A DNA stretch of 64,000 nt from Skermanella rosea (lineage in GTDB: Bacteria > Pseudomonadota > Alphaproteobacteria > Azospirillales > Azospirillaceae), in contig NZ_CP086111.1 in the NCBI RefSeq assembly GCF_016806835.2, positions 1,471,001 through 1,535,000 of the forward strand, given 5' to 3'. Below, piece by piece: positions 54,839-64,000 of this stretch. A program made the translations under genes and the position numbers. The notes under the pieces are model-generated. The model saw nothing but the letters and a program-made list of their open reading frames with translations. It searched no databases and was not told the origin of the DNA. Numbering within the stretch: the stretch's first letter is position 1; each line of letters opens with the position of its first letter.

Positions 54839-55135
54839 ATGTACGCTTCCGAGCACTTTTTCCGCCAAGCCCCTGGACGACCGGCCGTACCCGCCTGGTT
54901 CAAGGGCCTGATGGTGCCGTTGCTCATCCTCGTGGCGTTGCCGCTGACCCTGCTGGTGATGGCCTTCGTCCTGGCGCTGGCGGCGGTGCGCGTGCTGCTG
55001 CGGCTCGTCCTGCCGCGGCAGGCCCGGCCCCGGGCGCAGCGCGCCGGGCATTCCGGCCCCAGGCCCACGGGCCGGCCGGAGATCCTGACCGACGTGGACT
55101 ACGTCGTCCTCGACGACACCGCGCCGCGCCGCTGA
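54839..55135 (+). CDS. Small single-span membrane protein
   Basis: 98 residues from ATG 54839 (AGAGGA at 54823-54828). After MYASEHFFRQAPGRPAVPAW comes one strong membrane helix (LMVPLLILVALPLTLLVMAF, then VLALAAVRVLL) and a basic tail (RPRAQRAGHSGPRPTGRPE). The polar C-terminus ends DVDYVVLDDTAPRR. The family is not recognised; it probably sits in the inner membrane with a cytosolic tail. Confidence 0.6.
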   Translation: MYASEHFFRQAPGRPAVPAWFKGLMVPLLILVALPLTLLVMAFVLALAAVRVLLRLVLPRQARPRAQRAGHSGPRPTGRPEILTDVDYVVLDDTAPRR

Positions 55136-55153
55136 TCTCCGGCGGCATTCACC

Positions 55154-56206
55154 TCAGAGCGCGTCCGCGACCGCCTGGCCCAGCCCGGCAGTCGTGGCCT
55201 TGCCGCCCATGTCGGGCGTCAGCAGGTCGGGCTGGACCAGGACCTTCTCGATCGCGCTGACGATCGCCTGTCCCGCATCGGGATGGCCCAGATGGTCCAG
55301 CATCATCGCCCCGGACCAGATCTGCCCGATCGGGTTGGCGATGCCCTTGCCCGCGATGTCGGGGGCGGAGCCGTGGACCGGCTCGAACATCGACGGGAAA
55401 TCCCGTTCCGGATTGATGTTGGCCGACGGCGCGATGCCGATGGTGCCGGTGACCGCCGGCCCCAGGTCGGACAGGATGTCGCCGAACAGGTTGCTGCCGA
55501 CCACCACGTCGAACCGCGACGGGTTGCGGACGAAATGGGCGGTCAGGATGTCGATGTGGTACTGGTCGGTGCGGACGTCGGGGTAGGCCTCGCCCATCGC
55601 CTTGAAGCGCTCGTCCCAGAACGGCATCGTATGGATGATCCCGTTGGACTTGGTCGCCGAAGTCAGGTGCTTCTCCGGCCGCGAGCGGGCCAGCTCGAAG
55701 GCGTAGCGCAGCACGCGGTCGGTCCCGCGCCGGGTGAAGACGTTCTCCTGGACCGCCATCTCGGCGTCGGTCCCGGCATAGAGGCGCCCGCCGATCTCGG
55801 AATATTCGCCCTCGTTGTTCTCCCGCACGATCCAGAAATCGATCTCCGGCCGGCCGGCGAGCGGGCAGGGGACCCCGTCGAACAGGCGCACCGGGCGCAG
55901 GTTCACATATTGCTGGAAGTTGCGCCGGATCGGGATCAGCAGTTCCCAAAGCGAGACATGGTCCGGCACCGTCGGCCAGCCGACGGCGCCCAGATAGATC
56001 GCGTCATGGTTCCTGATCCGATCCAGCCCGTCGGCGGGCATCATGCCGCCCGCGCTGTGGTAGCGGTCGCAGCTCCAGTCCAGGTGCTCCCACTCGAATT
56101 CGATCCCGAACCGGGCGCCCACCGTATCGAGCACCCGGATGCCTTCCGGCATCACCTCCTTGCCGATGCCGTCCCCGGGGATCACGGCAATCCTGTACTT
56201 CGCCAT
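55154..56206 (-). CDS. dmlA: Tartrate / D-malate dehydrogenase (isopropylmalate-dehydrogenase family)
   Basis: 350 residues from ATG 56206 (MAKYRIAVIPGDGIGKEVMP). Substrate and NAD motifs are RRNFQQYVNLRPVRLFDGVP, RENNEGEYSEIGGRLY, TSATKSNGIIHTMPFWD and VVVGSNLFGDILSDLGPAVT, ending in the GSAPDIAGKGIANPIG motif. The NNEGEYSEIG form with this spacing is that of tartrate/D-malate dehydrogenases (TtuC/DmlA), which decarboxylate D-malate or tartrate with NAD and Mg/Mn, rather than 3-isopropylmalate dehydrogenase. Divergent from nadQ. Confidence 0.85.
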   Translation of the reverse strand: MAKYRIAVIPGDGIGKEVMPEGIRVLDTVGARFGIEFEWEHLDWSCDRYHSAGGMMPADGLDRIRNHDAIYLGAVGWPTVPDHVSLWELLIPIRRNFQQYVNLRPVRLFDGVPCPLAGRPEIDFWIVRENNEGEYSEIGGRLYAGTDAEMAVQENVFTRRGTDRVLRYAFELARSRPEKHLTSATKSNGIIHTMPFWDERFKAMGEAYPDVRTDQYHIDILTAHFVRNPSRFDVVVGSNLFGDILSDLGPAVTGTIGIAPSANINPERDFPSMFEPVHGSAPDIAGKGIANPIGQIWSGAMMLDHLGHPDAGQAIVSAIEKVLVQPDLLTPDMGGKATTAGLGQAVADAL

Positions 56207-56355
56207 ATCGCTTGTTCCCTTGTTCTTCTTGCGATGCATATGAACCCTTCACAACCCGTCCGGTAAAGCCGGAATTCCCTTCGGCGCTTGTAAATCCTTC
56301 GCTGCACTGCCACACACGGGGCCTGTATCGTGACGAATTTCGGGATTGTTCGGGG

Positions 56356-57378
56356 ATGAATGCCACCGTGGTCGGACTGACGGCCGTCGTGGTCGCCGTG
56401 ACCGGCGAGACGCCGCGCATCCTGGTCGTGCGGACGCAGCAGCCCACGGCGGCGGAAGGCGTGCCGGCGCCCCACCGCGACGCGCTGCCGTTCGGCCCGT
56501 TCGAACCCGGGCACCACCGCACGCTGGAAAGCGCCCTGCGCAGCCGGGTCGAGCGGCAGACCGGGCTGCCGCTCCGCTATGTCGAGCAGCTCTACACCTT
56601 CGGCGACCGCTACCGCGACCATGGCGAACTGGCCGGCGGCCCCCGCGTGGTGTCGGTCGGGTACCTGGCCCTGGTGCGGGAAGCGCCGCTGTCCGGCGCC
56701 GGCGAGGCCGAATGGCGCGACTGGTACGAGTTCCTCCCCTGGGAGGATTGGCGCGGCGGCCGCCCGCCGCTGGTCGAGCGGGTGATCCGCCCGGCGTTGC
56801 GGCGATGGATCGGTGCGGCGGCCGACGATGCCGAGACCGGCCGACGGGCCGAGCGGGTCGGCCTGAGCTTCGGGCCGGAGGCGGACGACGCCGCCTGGGA
56901 TTTCGAGCGCGCCCTGGAACGGTACGAGCTCCTCTACGAGGCGGGGCTGCTGGTCGAGGCGCAGCGCGACCGCGACGCGATCCGGGCGGCCGGGCTGCAC
57001 GATCCGGTCGCGATGCGCGGCGCCGAGACCCCGAGGGCGCTGGGCAAGCCGATGGCGTCAGACAACCGGCGCATCCTGGCATCCGCCCTCGGCCGTCTGC
57101 GCGGCAAGCTGAAGTACCGGCCGCTGGTGTTCGAGCTGCTGCCGCCGACCTTCACGCTGTTCCGGCTGCAGCAGGTGGTCGAGGCGCTGTCGGGCGTGGG
57201 GCTGCACAAGCAGAACTTCCGCCGTCTGGTGATCGCGGGCGGCCTCGTCGAGCCCACGGGCCAAGTGGAGAGCCGCACCGGCGGCAGGCCCGCGGAACTC
57301 TTCCGCTTCCGCCGTGATGTCCTGCGCGAGCGCGCCTCGCCGGGCGTGGGGGTGCCCGCCGTCCGGGTGACGGACTGA
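56356..57378 (+). CDS. nadQ: NadQ-type NAD-biosynthesis regulator (Nudix-like plus winged helix)
   Basis: 340 residues from ATG 56356. An N-terminal Nudix-like fold (MNATVVGLTAVVVAVTGETP, LLQ-like RVERQTGLPLRYVEQLYTFG) lacks the catalytic Nudix box. The C-terminal portion (about 230-330) is a winged helix (LFRLQQVVEALSGVGLHKQN, FRRLVIAGGLVEPTGQ). This architecture matches the COG4111 NadQ regulator of nadABC in alphaproteobacteria. It lies one gene upstream of nadA-nadB-nadC and would sense an NAD-related metabolite. The start has a poor ribosome-binding site. Confidence 0.75.
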   Translation: MNATVVGLTAVVVAVTGETPRILVVRTQQPTAAEGVPAPHRDALPFGPFEPGHHRTLESALRSRVERQTGLPLRYVEQLYTFGDRYRDHGELAGGPRVVSVGYLALVREAPLSGAGEAEWRDWYEFLPWEDWRGGRPPLVERVIRPALRRWIGAAADDAETGRRAERVGLSFGPEADDAAWDFERALERYELLYEAGLLVEAQRDRDAIRAAGLHDPVAMRGAETPRALGKPMASDNRRILASALGRLRGKLKYRPLVFELLPPTFTLFRLQQVVEALSGVGLHKQNFRRLVIAGGLVEPTGQVESRTGGRPAELFRFRRDVLRERASPGVGVPAVRVTD

Positions 57379-57508
57379 CGGCGCCGCTGCGCCCCGCGCA
57401 TGACAGTGTGGCGCCTTGGCGCATGGTGCCGGCCCTCGATTTCGGGTAAGTTTTGTTGCGATGCAGCATAAGCCGCAGATGGCTTGACCGTAGCACGCAG
57501 GGCCGCCC

Positions 57509-58273
57509 ATGCCACCGTCCCCCATCCTTCCCGACCTCGACCGTCCGTTCCCGCTCTACCGCGTCGTCATCGCCGGCGTTTTCCTCCTGGTGCTTCTGAT
57601 CGTCGCCACGATCGGCTCCATGGCGCCTGCCGGCGAAGCCTCGGACCATGGCCGCTTGGCCGGGGTGCTCGACCCCGACCTGCGGGGCAAGCTGGAACGG
57701 TACGCCGAAAGCATGTCGGCCCCGCGGCCCCTGATCGAGGTTGAGACCCCGGACGGCCGCTACAAGACGGACAGTTGCGCCGGGTTCGTGGCCTTCTCCA
57801 GCCGTGACGGGCGCGGCAAGGCCCTGATGGAGCATCCGCTCGCCTCCGCCTACGAGGATTGCACCGTGATGCGGATCCTGCACAATGCCCGCCAGCCGGA
57901 GGAGCACGTGGCGCCGCTGGGCGGTCTCGGCCATGCCGTGTTCAGCCGCCTGGACCCCGCGACCCTCCAGGAGATGGCGCCGGCCTGGGCCGGCAAGGCG
58001 GCAAGGCTGTCCGGCATCGCCGCCGACCGGACCGAGGTGGACGGCCGCCGGATCGAACTGGCCCGCGGCAAAAGTGCCTGGGCGATGGAGATCGTCGCAT
58101 CGGTCGATGTCGCCGGTCCGCCGGTGGAGGATCTGGTCGTCCGGATCAGCCGGGATGGCAGGACCGCCGGCTTCATGGTGCTGATGACCCGCAACGACGG
58201 CAGCCTCACCGCCCTGCCGCTGGACGTCTTCGTGGTCGGCGGCGGCCTGGCGATGGCGCAGGCCGCCTACTGA
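57509..58273 (+). CDS. Membrane-anchored hypothetical protein
   Basis: 254 residues. One N-terminal membrane helix (VVIAGVFLLVLLIVATIGSM, about 20-40), the rest probably periplasmic, with a Cys-containing segment (YKTDSCAGFVAFSS; EDCTVMRILHNARQPEEHV) and a C-terminal beta-rich domain (DGRTAGFMVLMTRNDGSLTA). No catalytic family is recognised. It lies between nadQ and nadA, followed by a strong terminator, so it is not part of the nad operon. Confidence 0.65.
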   Translation: MPPSPILPDLDRPFPLYRVVIAGVFLLVLLIVATIGSMAPAGEASDHGRLAGVLDPDLRGKLERYAESMSAPRPLIEVETPDGRYKTDSCAGFVAFSSRDGRGKALMEHPLASAYEDCTVMRILHNARQPEEHVAPLGGLGHAVFSRLDPATLQEMAPAWAGKAARLSGIAADRTEVDGRRIELARGKSAWAMEIVASVDVAGPPVEDLVVRISRDGRTAGFMVLMTRNDGSLTALPLDVFVVGGGLAMAQAAY

Positions 58274-58291
58274 ACCCATTCTCCCTCCGGG

Positions 58292-58323
58292 CAGGCGGCC
58301 GCTTCGGCGGTCGCCTGTCTTTT
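58292..58323 (+). terminator. Rho-independent terminator
   Basis: An 11-bp stem with one mismatch (58292-58302 with 58307-58317), a TTCG tetraloop and a following TCTTTT (58318-58323). The textbook form ends the preceding gene before the nadA promoter. Confidence 0.8.
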
Positions 58324-58333
58324 GCGCCCAAAT

Positions 58334-58402
58334 ATACTCACATAGAGCATTACGTAATATACTCATTGAGATTATAAATACGATATGCTCATCTGGAGCA
58401 GA
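58334..58402 (+). promoter_or_regulatory. Candidate NadQ operators and promoter of nadABC
   Basis: Three related imperfect inverted repeats: ATACTC-N5-GAGCAT (58334-58350), ATACTCATTGAGATTAT (58359-58375), and ATGCTC-N5-GAGCA (58385-58400). The ATACTC/GAGTAT half-site repeats on both strands. They lie directly upstream of nadA and next to a NadQ-type regulator gene, so repression of nadABC is the natural reading. Confidence 0.6.
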
Positions 58403-58432
58403 AAAGCCATCCTGGAGAACTGGAGCCAAGCC

Positions 58433-59440
58433 ATGTCCGCAGCCGCCCAACTCGCCTATACGCCCGACGTCGCCGAGGCCACCGCGCCGATCTTCGAGCG
58501 CCTGAGTCGCGTCGTTCCCGCGGTCGAGTGGCCGTTCCATGCGCCGCTGGTCCATGCCATCAATACCCTGAAGCGGGAGCGCAACGCCGTCGTCCTGGCG
58601 CACAACTACCAGACGCCGGAGATCTTCCACGGCGTGGCGGACATCGTCGGCGACAGCCTTGCCCTGGCGCGGCAGGCGGCCTCCGTGGACGCCGACGTCA
58701 TCGTCATGGCCGGCGTGCACTTCATGGCGGAGACGGCGAAGCTGCTGAATCCGGGCAAGTTGGTCCTGATGCCCGACATGTCGGCCGGATGCTCGCTGGC
58801 CGACAGCATCACCGGGGCCGACATCCGCCTGCTGAGGCAGAAATATCCCGGCGTCCCGGTCGTCACCTACGTGAACACCTCGGCCGAGGTGAAGGCCGAG
58901 TCCGACATCTGCTGCACCTCCGGTAACGCGGTGCAGGTGGTGGAGAGCCTGGGCGTCGACCGCGTGCTGTTCCTGCCGGACGAATATCTCGCCAAATACG
59001 TGGCCTCCCAGACCAGGGTCGAGATCATCGCCTGGAAGGGCCACTGCGAGGTCCACGAGCGCTTCACCGGCGACCAACTCCGCGAGTACCGGGCGCGGTT
59101 CGACGGGCTGACCATCATCGCCCATCCGGAATGCCCGCCCGACGTGCTGGAAGCCGCCGACTTCGTCGGCTCCACCGCCCATATGATCGACTATGTCGGG
59201 AAGCGGCGCCCGGCCCGGGTCCTGATGGTCACGGAATGCTCCATGAGCGACAACGTCGCGGCCGGCCTGCCGGACGTGGAGTTCATTCGTCCCTGCAACC
59301 TGTGCCCGCACATGAAGCGCATCACCCTGTCGAACATCCTGGAAAGCCTCACCTCGCTGGAGCCGCGGGTCGAGATCGACCCCGCCGTCGCCGGCCGCGC
59401 GCGCCTCGCGGTCGAGCGCATGATCGCCGTCGGCCGGTGA
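58433..59440 (+). CDS. nadA: Quinolinate synthase
   Basis: 335 residues from ATG 58433 (GGAG 58424-58427), starting [20 protein letters not shown]. Three iron-sulfur cysteines are in [29 protein letters not shown] and [13 protein letters not shown]. Substrate-pocket motifs [20 protein letters not shown] and [19 protein letters not shown] are present. It condenses iminoaspartate with dihydroxyacetone phosphate to quinolinate. First gene of nadA-nadB-nadC, with 16 bases to nadB. An in-frame ATG at 58385 lies inside the operator and is unlikely to be the start. Confidence 0.94.
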   Translation: MSAAAQLAYTPDVAEATAPIFERLSRVVPAVEWPFHAPLVHAINTLKRERNAVVLAHNYQTPEIFHGVADIVGDSLALARQAASVDADVIVMAGVHFMAETAKLLNPGKLVLMPDMSAGCSLADSITGADIRLLRQKYPGVPVVTYVNTSAEVKAESDICCTSGNAVQVVESLGVDRVLFLPDEYLAKYVASQTRVEIIAWKGHCEVHERFTGDQLREYRARFDGLTIIAHPECPPDVLEAADFVGSTAHMIDYVGKRRPARVLMVTECSMSDNVAAGLPDVEFIRPCNLCPHMKRITLSNILESLTSLEPRVEIDPAVAGRARLAVERMIAVGR

Positions 59441-59456
59441 GGGGGAGCGTTCCGCC

Positions 59457-61109
59457 ATGGCAAGCATCCGCGATGCCGGGACGGTGGTGGTCGGTTCCGG
59501 CCTGGCCGGGCTGACCGCCGCCCTGCGCCTCTCCCCCCGGCCGGTCACGCTGCTGACGAAGACCGGCCAACTGGCCGGCGGGTCGAGCCCCTATGCCCAA
59601 GGCGGCATCGCAGCGGCGATCGGCCCGGGTGACGATCCCGACGAGCATGCCGCCGACACCATGATGGCAGGGGCCGGCATCACCGACGCGCTGATGGCCC
59701 GCCTGCTCGCCGCCGAGGGGGCAGATCAGGTGCGCCGCCTGCTGGCGTCCGGCATGCCGTTCGACCGGGCGGCGGACGGGACGCCGAGGCTCGGCCGGGA
59801 GGCGGCCCACGGCCGCGCCCGGATCGTCCATGCCGGCGGCGACGCGACCGGGCGCGTCGTGGTCGACGAGTTGGCGGCCCGGGTCCGGCGGACGCCGTCG
59901 GTCGCCGTCATGACCCGGGCCTTCGCCCACGAACTCGTCGTCCGCGACGGGCGGGTCCAGGGCGTGCTCGCCTGTCACGCGGAGGAGGGCTGGGTCCTCC
60001 ATCGCGCTGAAAACGTGGTGCTGGCGACCGGGGGCATCGGAAGCGTCTATCTGCACACCACCAACCCGGTCGAGAATACCGGCGACGGGCTCGCCATGGC
60101 CGCGCGGGCCGGGGCGCGGCTCGGCGACCTGGAGTTCGTGCAGTTCCACCCCACGGCGCTCGCCGTCGGGGACGGCTCCGGCCGGCCGCTGCCGCTGCTG
60201 ACCGAGGCCCTGCGCGGGGCGGGGGCCGTGCTGCTCGACGGAGCCGGCCGGCGCTTCATGGTGGCCGAGCACCCCGACGCCGAACTGGCACCGCGCGACA
60301 TCGTCGCCCGCGCGGTCTGGCGCCGCATCGCCGCGGGCGAGCGGGTCACCCTTGACCTGCGCGCCGTGCTGGATCGCGAGCCGGACCATTTCCCGACCGT
60401 GCTGGGCCTGTGCGCCGAAGCCGGGCTCGATCCCGGGCGCGAGCCGGTCCCGGTCGCGCCGGCCGCCCACTACCACATGGGCGGCGTGGCGACCGACGTG
60501 GCGGGCAGGACCAGCATCGCGGGTCTCCATGCCTGCGGCGAAACCGCCGATACCGGAGTCCACGGGGCGAACCGGCTGGCCAGCAACTCGCTGCTGGAGG
60601 CGCTCGTGTTCGGGGACCGGGTCGCGCGGTCCATTTCGGCCACCCGTCCGGGCAGGCCGCCTCCGCCGGTCGCGGTGCCCTCGCTTCCCGAGGTTCCCGG
60701 CGGGTCCGAGGCCGCTCTCGCCCTGCTGCGCCACCGCCTGCGGTGCACGATGTACGACCGGGTCGGCCTGTCCCGCGATGCCGCGGGGCTGGCCGATGGG
60801 CTCGCCCGTATCCGCGATCTCCAGGCGGAGTTCGACCGGATCTCCGGCGGTCCGGCCGGTTTCGAGGAGACCGTCGCCTGGGGCGAGATGAGGAACCTGC
60901 TGCTGGTCGCCCGCTTGGTCACCCATGCGGCGAGCCTGCGGCAGGAAAGCCGGGGCGCCCATTTCCGCGCCGACTTCCCCCAGGCTTCCGAGGCGCTCCG
61001 GCGCCGGAGCTTCCTCACCCTGGCCGATCTCGGCCGGTTCGACGCTCTCCAGCCTGATTGCCGCCAGCCCCCGAAGGAGGCCCGCCATGCCGTACCCGCT
61101 GGTCTATGA
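59457..61109 (+). CDS. nadB: L-aspartate oxidase
   Basis: 550 residues. FAD dinucleotide motif [17 protein letters not shown], then [19 protein letters not shown] and the active-site region [16 protein letters not shown]-terminal part: [40 protein letters not shown], the fumarate-reductase-like conserved block. It oxidises L-aspartate to iminoaspartate for NadA. The nadC start lies inside its last codons (23-base overlap), so translation is coupled. Confidence 0.94.
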   Translation: MASIRDAGTVVVGSGLAGLTAALRLSPRPVTLLTKTGQLAGGSSPYAQGGIAAAIGPGDDPDEHAADTMMAGAGITDALMARLLAAEGADQVRRLLASGMPFDRAADGTPRLGREAAHGRARIVHAGGDATGRVVVDELAARVRRTPSVAVMTRAFAHELVVRDGRVQGVLACHAEEGWVLHRAENVVLATGGIGSVYLHTTNPVENTGDGLAMAARAGARLGDLEFVQFHPTALAVGDGSGRPLPLLTEALRGAGAVLLDGAGRRFMVAEHPDAELAPRDIVARAVWRRIAAGERVTLDLRAVLDREPDHFPTVLGLCAEAGLDPGREPVPVAPAAHYHMGGVATDVAGRTSIAGLHACGETADTGVHGANRLASNSLLEALVFGDRVARSISATRPGRPPPPVAVPSLPEVPGGSEAALALLRHRLRCTMYDRVGLSRDAAGLADGLARIRDLQAEFDRISGGPAGFEETVAWGEMRNLLLVARLVTHAASLRQESRGAHFRADFPQASEALRRRSFLTLADLGRFDALQPDCRQPPKEARHAVPAGL

Positions 61110-61923
61110 ACCCCTCGTCCGGGCCGCCCTGCTGGAGGACCTGGGGCGTGCCGGAGACCTGACGACCGATACCGTGGTCCCGGCCGAGGCGACCGCACGC
61201 GCCCGGCTGGTCGCCCGCCGTCCCGGCCGGGTCGCCGGACTGACGGTTTCCCTCTCCGCCTTCAGCCTGCTCGATCCTGGCCTGTCGGTGGAAGTCCAGG
61301 CGCCCGACGGCAGCGACGTGCTGCCGGGTGACACGCTGGCCGTGGTCGCCGGGGCGGCGCGTCCGATCCTGTCGGCCGAACGCACGGCGCTGAACCTGCT
61401 CGGCCGGATGTGCGGCATCGCGACGGCCACGCGCTCGCTGGTCCAGGCGGTCGAAGGATGCAAGGCGCGGATCACCTGCACGCGGAAGACGACGCCCGGA
61501 TTGCGGGCGCTGGAGAAGGAGGCCGTCCGCCAGGGCGGCGGAAGCAACCACCGCTTCGGGCTGGATGACGCCGTCCTGATCAAGGACAACCATCTGGTCG
61601 CCGCCGGCGGCATCCGGGCCGCCGTGGCCCGGGCCCGTGCCGGGCTCGGCCACATGGTCAAGATCGAGGTGGAGGTGGATACGCTGGCGCAACTCGCGGA
61701 ACTGCTGCCGCTGGGCGTCGACGCGGTGCTGCTCGACAACATGACCCCGGGACAGCTGCGCGAGGCGGTGCGGATGGTGGAGGGCCGCATGCTGACCGAG
61801 GCTTCCGGCAACATCAATGCCGATACGGTCCGCGCCGTGGCGGAAACCGGGGTCGACATGATCTCGGTCGGCTGGCTGACCCACAGCGTCACCAACTTCG
61901 ACGTCGGCCTCGACTTCGACTGA
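61087..61923 (+). CDS. nadC: Nicotinate-nucleotide pyrophosphorylase (quinolinate phosphoribosyltransferase)
   Basis: 278 residues from ATG 61087. Motifs [80 protein letters not shown] and the C-terminal [20 protein letters not shown] are all those of NadC. It makes nicotinate mononucleotide from quinolinate and PRPP, completing the three-step de novo route. Start overlaps the end of nadB; an inverted repeat terminator follows. Confidence 0.94.
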   Translation: MPYPLVYEPLVRAALLEDLGRAGDLTTDTVVPAEATARARLVARRPGRVAGLTVSLSAFSLLDPGLSVEVQAPDGSDVLPGDTLAVVAGAARPILSAERTALNLLGRMCGIATATRSLVQAVEGCKARITCTRKTTPGLRALEKEAVRQGGGSNHRFGLDDAVLIKDNHLVAAGGIRAAVARARAGLGHMVKIEVEVDTLAQLAELLPLGVDAVLLDNMTPGQLREAVRMVEGRMLTEASGNINADTVRAVAETGVDMISVGWLTHSVTNFDVGLDFD

Positions 61924-61942
61924 GACTGAGTCCGGGGGCCGG

Positions 61943-61968
61943 GGCGGAGTTCCGGAGGGAACCCCGCC
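61943..61968. terminator. Hairpin between convergent nadC and tex
   Basis: GGCGGAGTTCC (61943-61953) pairs with GGAACCCCGCC (61958-61968), one mismatch, loop of four bases. Placed between two convergent genes, so it can end both transcripts. Confidence 0.55.
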
Positions 61969-61974
61969 TGCGCT

Positions 61975-64000
61975 TCACTGCTTCTGCTTGGCAGCCTGGG
62001 CCCGGGCGAAGGCTTCGGCCAGGGCGCCGCCGAGGGCGGGACCGGCCGACATGACCGCCGGCTCGCGCTGCGGGCGCTTCTCCGTCCGGTCGGGACGCTT
62101 GCCGCCACCGCCGGCACCGCCGCCGTTCGGGCCGCCATGGGCCGGCCGCCGCTCCCGCGGCTGGTCGCTCCGCTTCTGGCCCTGGGCCGGCCGGGACTCG
62201 GGCGGACGCTCCGTCCGTTCGGTCCGTTCCGGGCGGCCCGCCGGCTTCGCCGCCGGTTCCTCCAGACGCATGGTCAGCGCGATGCGCTTCCGCTTGAGGT
62301 CGACCTCCAGGACCTTGACCTTCACCACGTCGCCCGCCTTGACCACCGTGTGGGGGTCCTTGACGAACTTGTTGGCGAGCTGGGAGATATGGACGAGGCC
62401 GTCCTGGTGGACCCCGATATCGACGAAGGCGCCGAACGCCGTCACGTTGGTCACGGCGCCTTCCAGCACCATGCCCGGCTCCAGGTCCTTCAGCTCGTTG
62501 ACGCCCTCCTTGAAGACGGCGGCGCGGAACTCCGGACGCGGGTCGCGGCCGGGCTTCTCCAGCTCGGCGATGATGTCCTTCACGGTCGGCAGGCCGAACT
62601 TGTCGTCGGTGAACTCCTCCGGGCTGAGCGAGCGCAGGAACGGCGCGTCGCCGATCAGCTGGTTCAGCGGCTTGCCGGCCTGGGCGAGGATGCGCTCGAC
62701 CACCGGATAGGCCTCGGGGTGGACGGCGGAGGCGTCCAGCGGATCGTCGCCGTTGGCGATGCGCAGGAAGCCGGCGGCCTGCTCGAACGCCTTCGGCCCA
62801 AGGCGGGCCACGTCGTTCAGCTGCTTGCGCGTGCGGAAGGCGCCGTTGCGATCCCGGAACTCGACGATGTTGCGGGCCACGCTCTCCGACAGGCCGGAGA
62901 CCCGGGCCAGCAGCGGCACCGAGGCGGTGTTGAGGTCGACGCCGACCGCGTTCACGCAGTCCTCGACCACGGCGTCCAGGCTGCGGGCCAGCTTGGAGGC
63001 GCCGACGTCATGCTGGTACTGCCCGACGCCGATCGACTTCGGCTCGATCTTGACCAGTTCGGCCAACGGGTCCTGGAGCCGGCGGGCGATCGACACGGCA
63101 CCGCGCAGCGACACGTCGAGGTTGGGGAATTCCAGCGCCGCCACTTCGGAGGCCGAGTAGACCGAGGCGCCGGCTTCGGAGACGACCAGCTTGGAGAGGT
63201 TCAGCTCCGGATGGCGCTTCATCAGGTCGGTGACCAGCTTGTCGGTCTCGCGGCTGGCGGTGCCGTTGCCGATGCTGACCAGCTCGATCTTGTGGCGGAT
63301 CGCCAGGGCGGCCAGCACGGCGATGGAGCCGTCCCAGTCGTTCTTCGGCTGGTGCGGATAGACCGTCGTCGTCTCCACCACCTTGCCGGTGGCGTCCACG
63401 ACGGCGACCTTGACGCCCGTCCGGATGCCCGGGTCGAGCCCGATGGTCGCGCGCGGGCCGGCGGGTGCCGCCAGCAGCAGGTCGTGCAGGTTGCGGGCGA
63501 AGACGCGGATCGCGTCGTCCTCCGCCCGGTCGCGCAGGTCGCCCAGCAGGTCCAACTCGACATGCAGGCCGATCTTGGTCTTCCAGGCCCAGCGCACCGT
63601 CTCCAGCAGCCATTTGTCGGCCGCGCGGCCGGCGTCCTGGATGCCGAGGTGGCGGGCGATCATGGCCTCGCAGGGGTGCTGAAGGTCGGTCGCGGGGTCG
63701 CCGACCTCGATCTTGAGGTCCAGCACGCCCTGGGTCCGACCGCGGAACATCGCGAGCGCCCGGTGGGACGGGATCTGCTTCAACGGTTCCGAGAATTCGA
63801 AATAGTCGGAGAACTTCGCCCCTTCGTCGCGCTTCGCCTCGACCACGCCGGAGACGACGCGGCCCTGCTCCGCGACATAGGCGCGCAGCCGGCCGACCAG
63901 CTCGGCATCCTCGCCGAACCGCTCCACCAGGATGTGGCGCGCACCTTCCAGCGCCGACTTGACGTCGGGCACGCCCTTCTCGAGATCGACGAAGGCGGTC
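61975..64000 (-). CDS. tex: Transcription accessory protein Tex, C-terminal part (window edge)
   Basis: The window holds the last about 675 residues (upstream [20 protein letters not shown] continues past 64000). Visible domains: YqgF-like RNase H fold ([39 protein letters not shown]), helix-hairpin-helix ([40 protein letters not shown]), and an S1 RNA-binding domain ([40 protein letters not shown]). A disordered Arg/Gly/Pro tail ([20 protein letters not shown]) ends the protein. Tex binds nucleic acids and affects transcription; length and order are normal for the family. Confidence 0.93.
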   Translation of the reverse strand, partial: TAFVDLEKGVPDVKSALEGARHILVERFGEDAELVGRLRAYVAEQGRVVSGVVEAKRDEGAKFSDYFEFSEPLKQIPSHRALAMFRGRTQGVLDLKIEVGDPATDLQHPCEAMIARHLGIQDAGRAADKWLLETVRWAWKTKIGLHVELDLLGDLRDRAEDDAIRVFARNLHDLLLAAPAGPRATIGLDPGIRTGVKVAVVDATGKVVETTTVYPHQPKNDWDGSIAVLAALAIRHKIELVSIGNGTASRETDKLVTDLMKRHPELNLSKLVVSEAGASVYSASEVAALEFPNLDVSLRGAVSIARRLQDPLAELVKIEPKSIGVGQYQHDVGASKLARSLDAVVEDCVNAVGVDLNTASVPLLARVSGLSESVARNIVEFRDRNGAFRTRKQLNDVARLGPKAFEQAAGFLRIANGDDPLDASAVHPEAYPVVERILAQAGKPLNQLIGDAPFLRSLSPEEFTDDKFGLPTVKDIIAELEKPGRDPRPEFRAAVFKEGVNELKDLEPGMVLEGAVTNVTAFGAFVDIGVHQDGLVHISQLANKFVKDPHTVVKAGDVVKVKVLEVDLKRKRIALTMRLEEPAAKPAGRPERTERTERPPESRPAQGQKRSDQPRERRPAHGGPNGGGAGGGGKRPDRTEKRPQREPAVMSAGPALGGALAEAFARAQAAKQKQ

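Overview
The window is high-GC chromosomal DNA whose gene content and regulatory signals point to an alphaproteobacterium, most likely of the Azospirillum/Skermanella type. The evidence is direct-repeat GTTC-N7-GTTC LexA boxes, a NadQ-type NAD regulator beside nadABC, TTAA-N7-TTAA CtrA-type sites, a DUF2336 protein, a C-terminal-sensor chemotaxis receptor and many hybrid or solo response-regulator proteins. The genus is an inference; no rRNA or tRNA gene was recognised.

Layout. 1-4.3 kb: a maltokinase/4-alpha-glucanotransferase fusion translationally coupled to treY (both minus strand), then a single-domain response regulator. 5.5-10.6 kb: a mobile-element and decay zone. An ISL3 element sits inside an eroded IS5-type element, an IS630-type element splits an AT-rich EcsC-family gene exactly at a TA, and a PrlF antitoxin relic follows. 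10.7-16.2 kb: a VOC protein, a palindromic repeat and a LexA-controlled imuB-dnaE2 mutagenesis operon without imuA. 16-25 kb: a large unknown protein, a patatin-like lipase, a DUF2336 protein, a PAS/GAF hybrid histidine kinase and an MBL-fold hydrolase. 25-29 kb: a minus-strand run of universal stress protein, ribokinase, M20 amidohydrolase and a PrcB-like lipoprotein, with a perfect FNR box upstream. 29-33 kb: a BrnT/HTH toxin-antitoxin pair and a sugar-acid/hydroxyacid catabolic cluster. 33-41 kb: small membrane proteins, DnaJ, pdxH, a cation efflux protein, lipoproteins and a chemotaxis receptor.

41.4-49.5 kb is the most unusual part. A regulator with a LexA/CI-like S24 domain that has lost both catalytic residues precedes a YqaJ-type exonuclease, a Rad52/Sak-like annealing protein and an SSB, then small unknown genes, then a RecD2-type helicase and a HEAT-repeat protein. 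Three promoters here (the regulator, the exonuclease operon, the small-gene operon) each carry a pair of TGCG-N4-CGCA-like palindromes, and two promoters also carry LexA boxes. No virion, integrase or lysis genes are present. It reads as a resident, doubly controlled (SOS plus dedicated repressor) DNA recombination module of phage ancestry.

49.8-55 kb: a SleB-type cell wall hydrolase, a tiny membrane protein, a LuxR-type response regulator, and a large MscS channel. 55-62 kb: a tartrate/D-malate dehydrogenase divergent from nadQ, then a nadA-nadB-nadC operon with three candidate NadQ half-site pairs. The window ends inside tex. The coherent physiological themes are trehalose/glycogen metabolism, de novo NAD synthesis, SOS mutagenesis and recombination, and two-component and chemotactic signalling.
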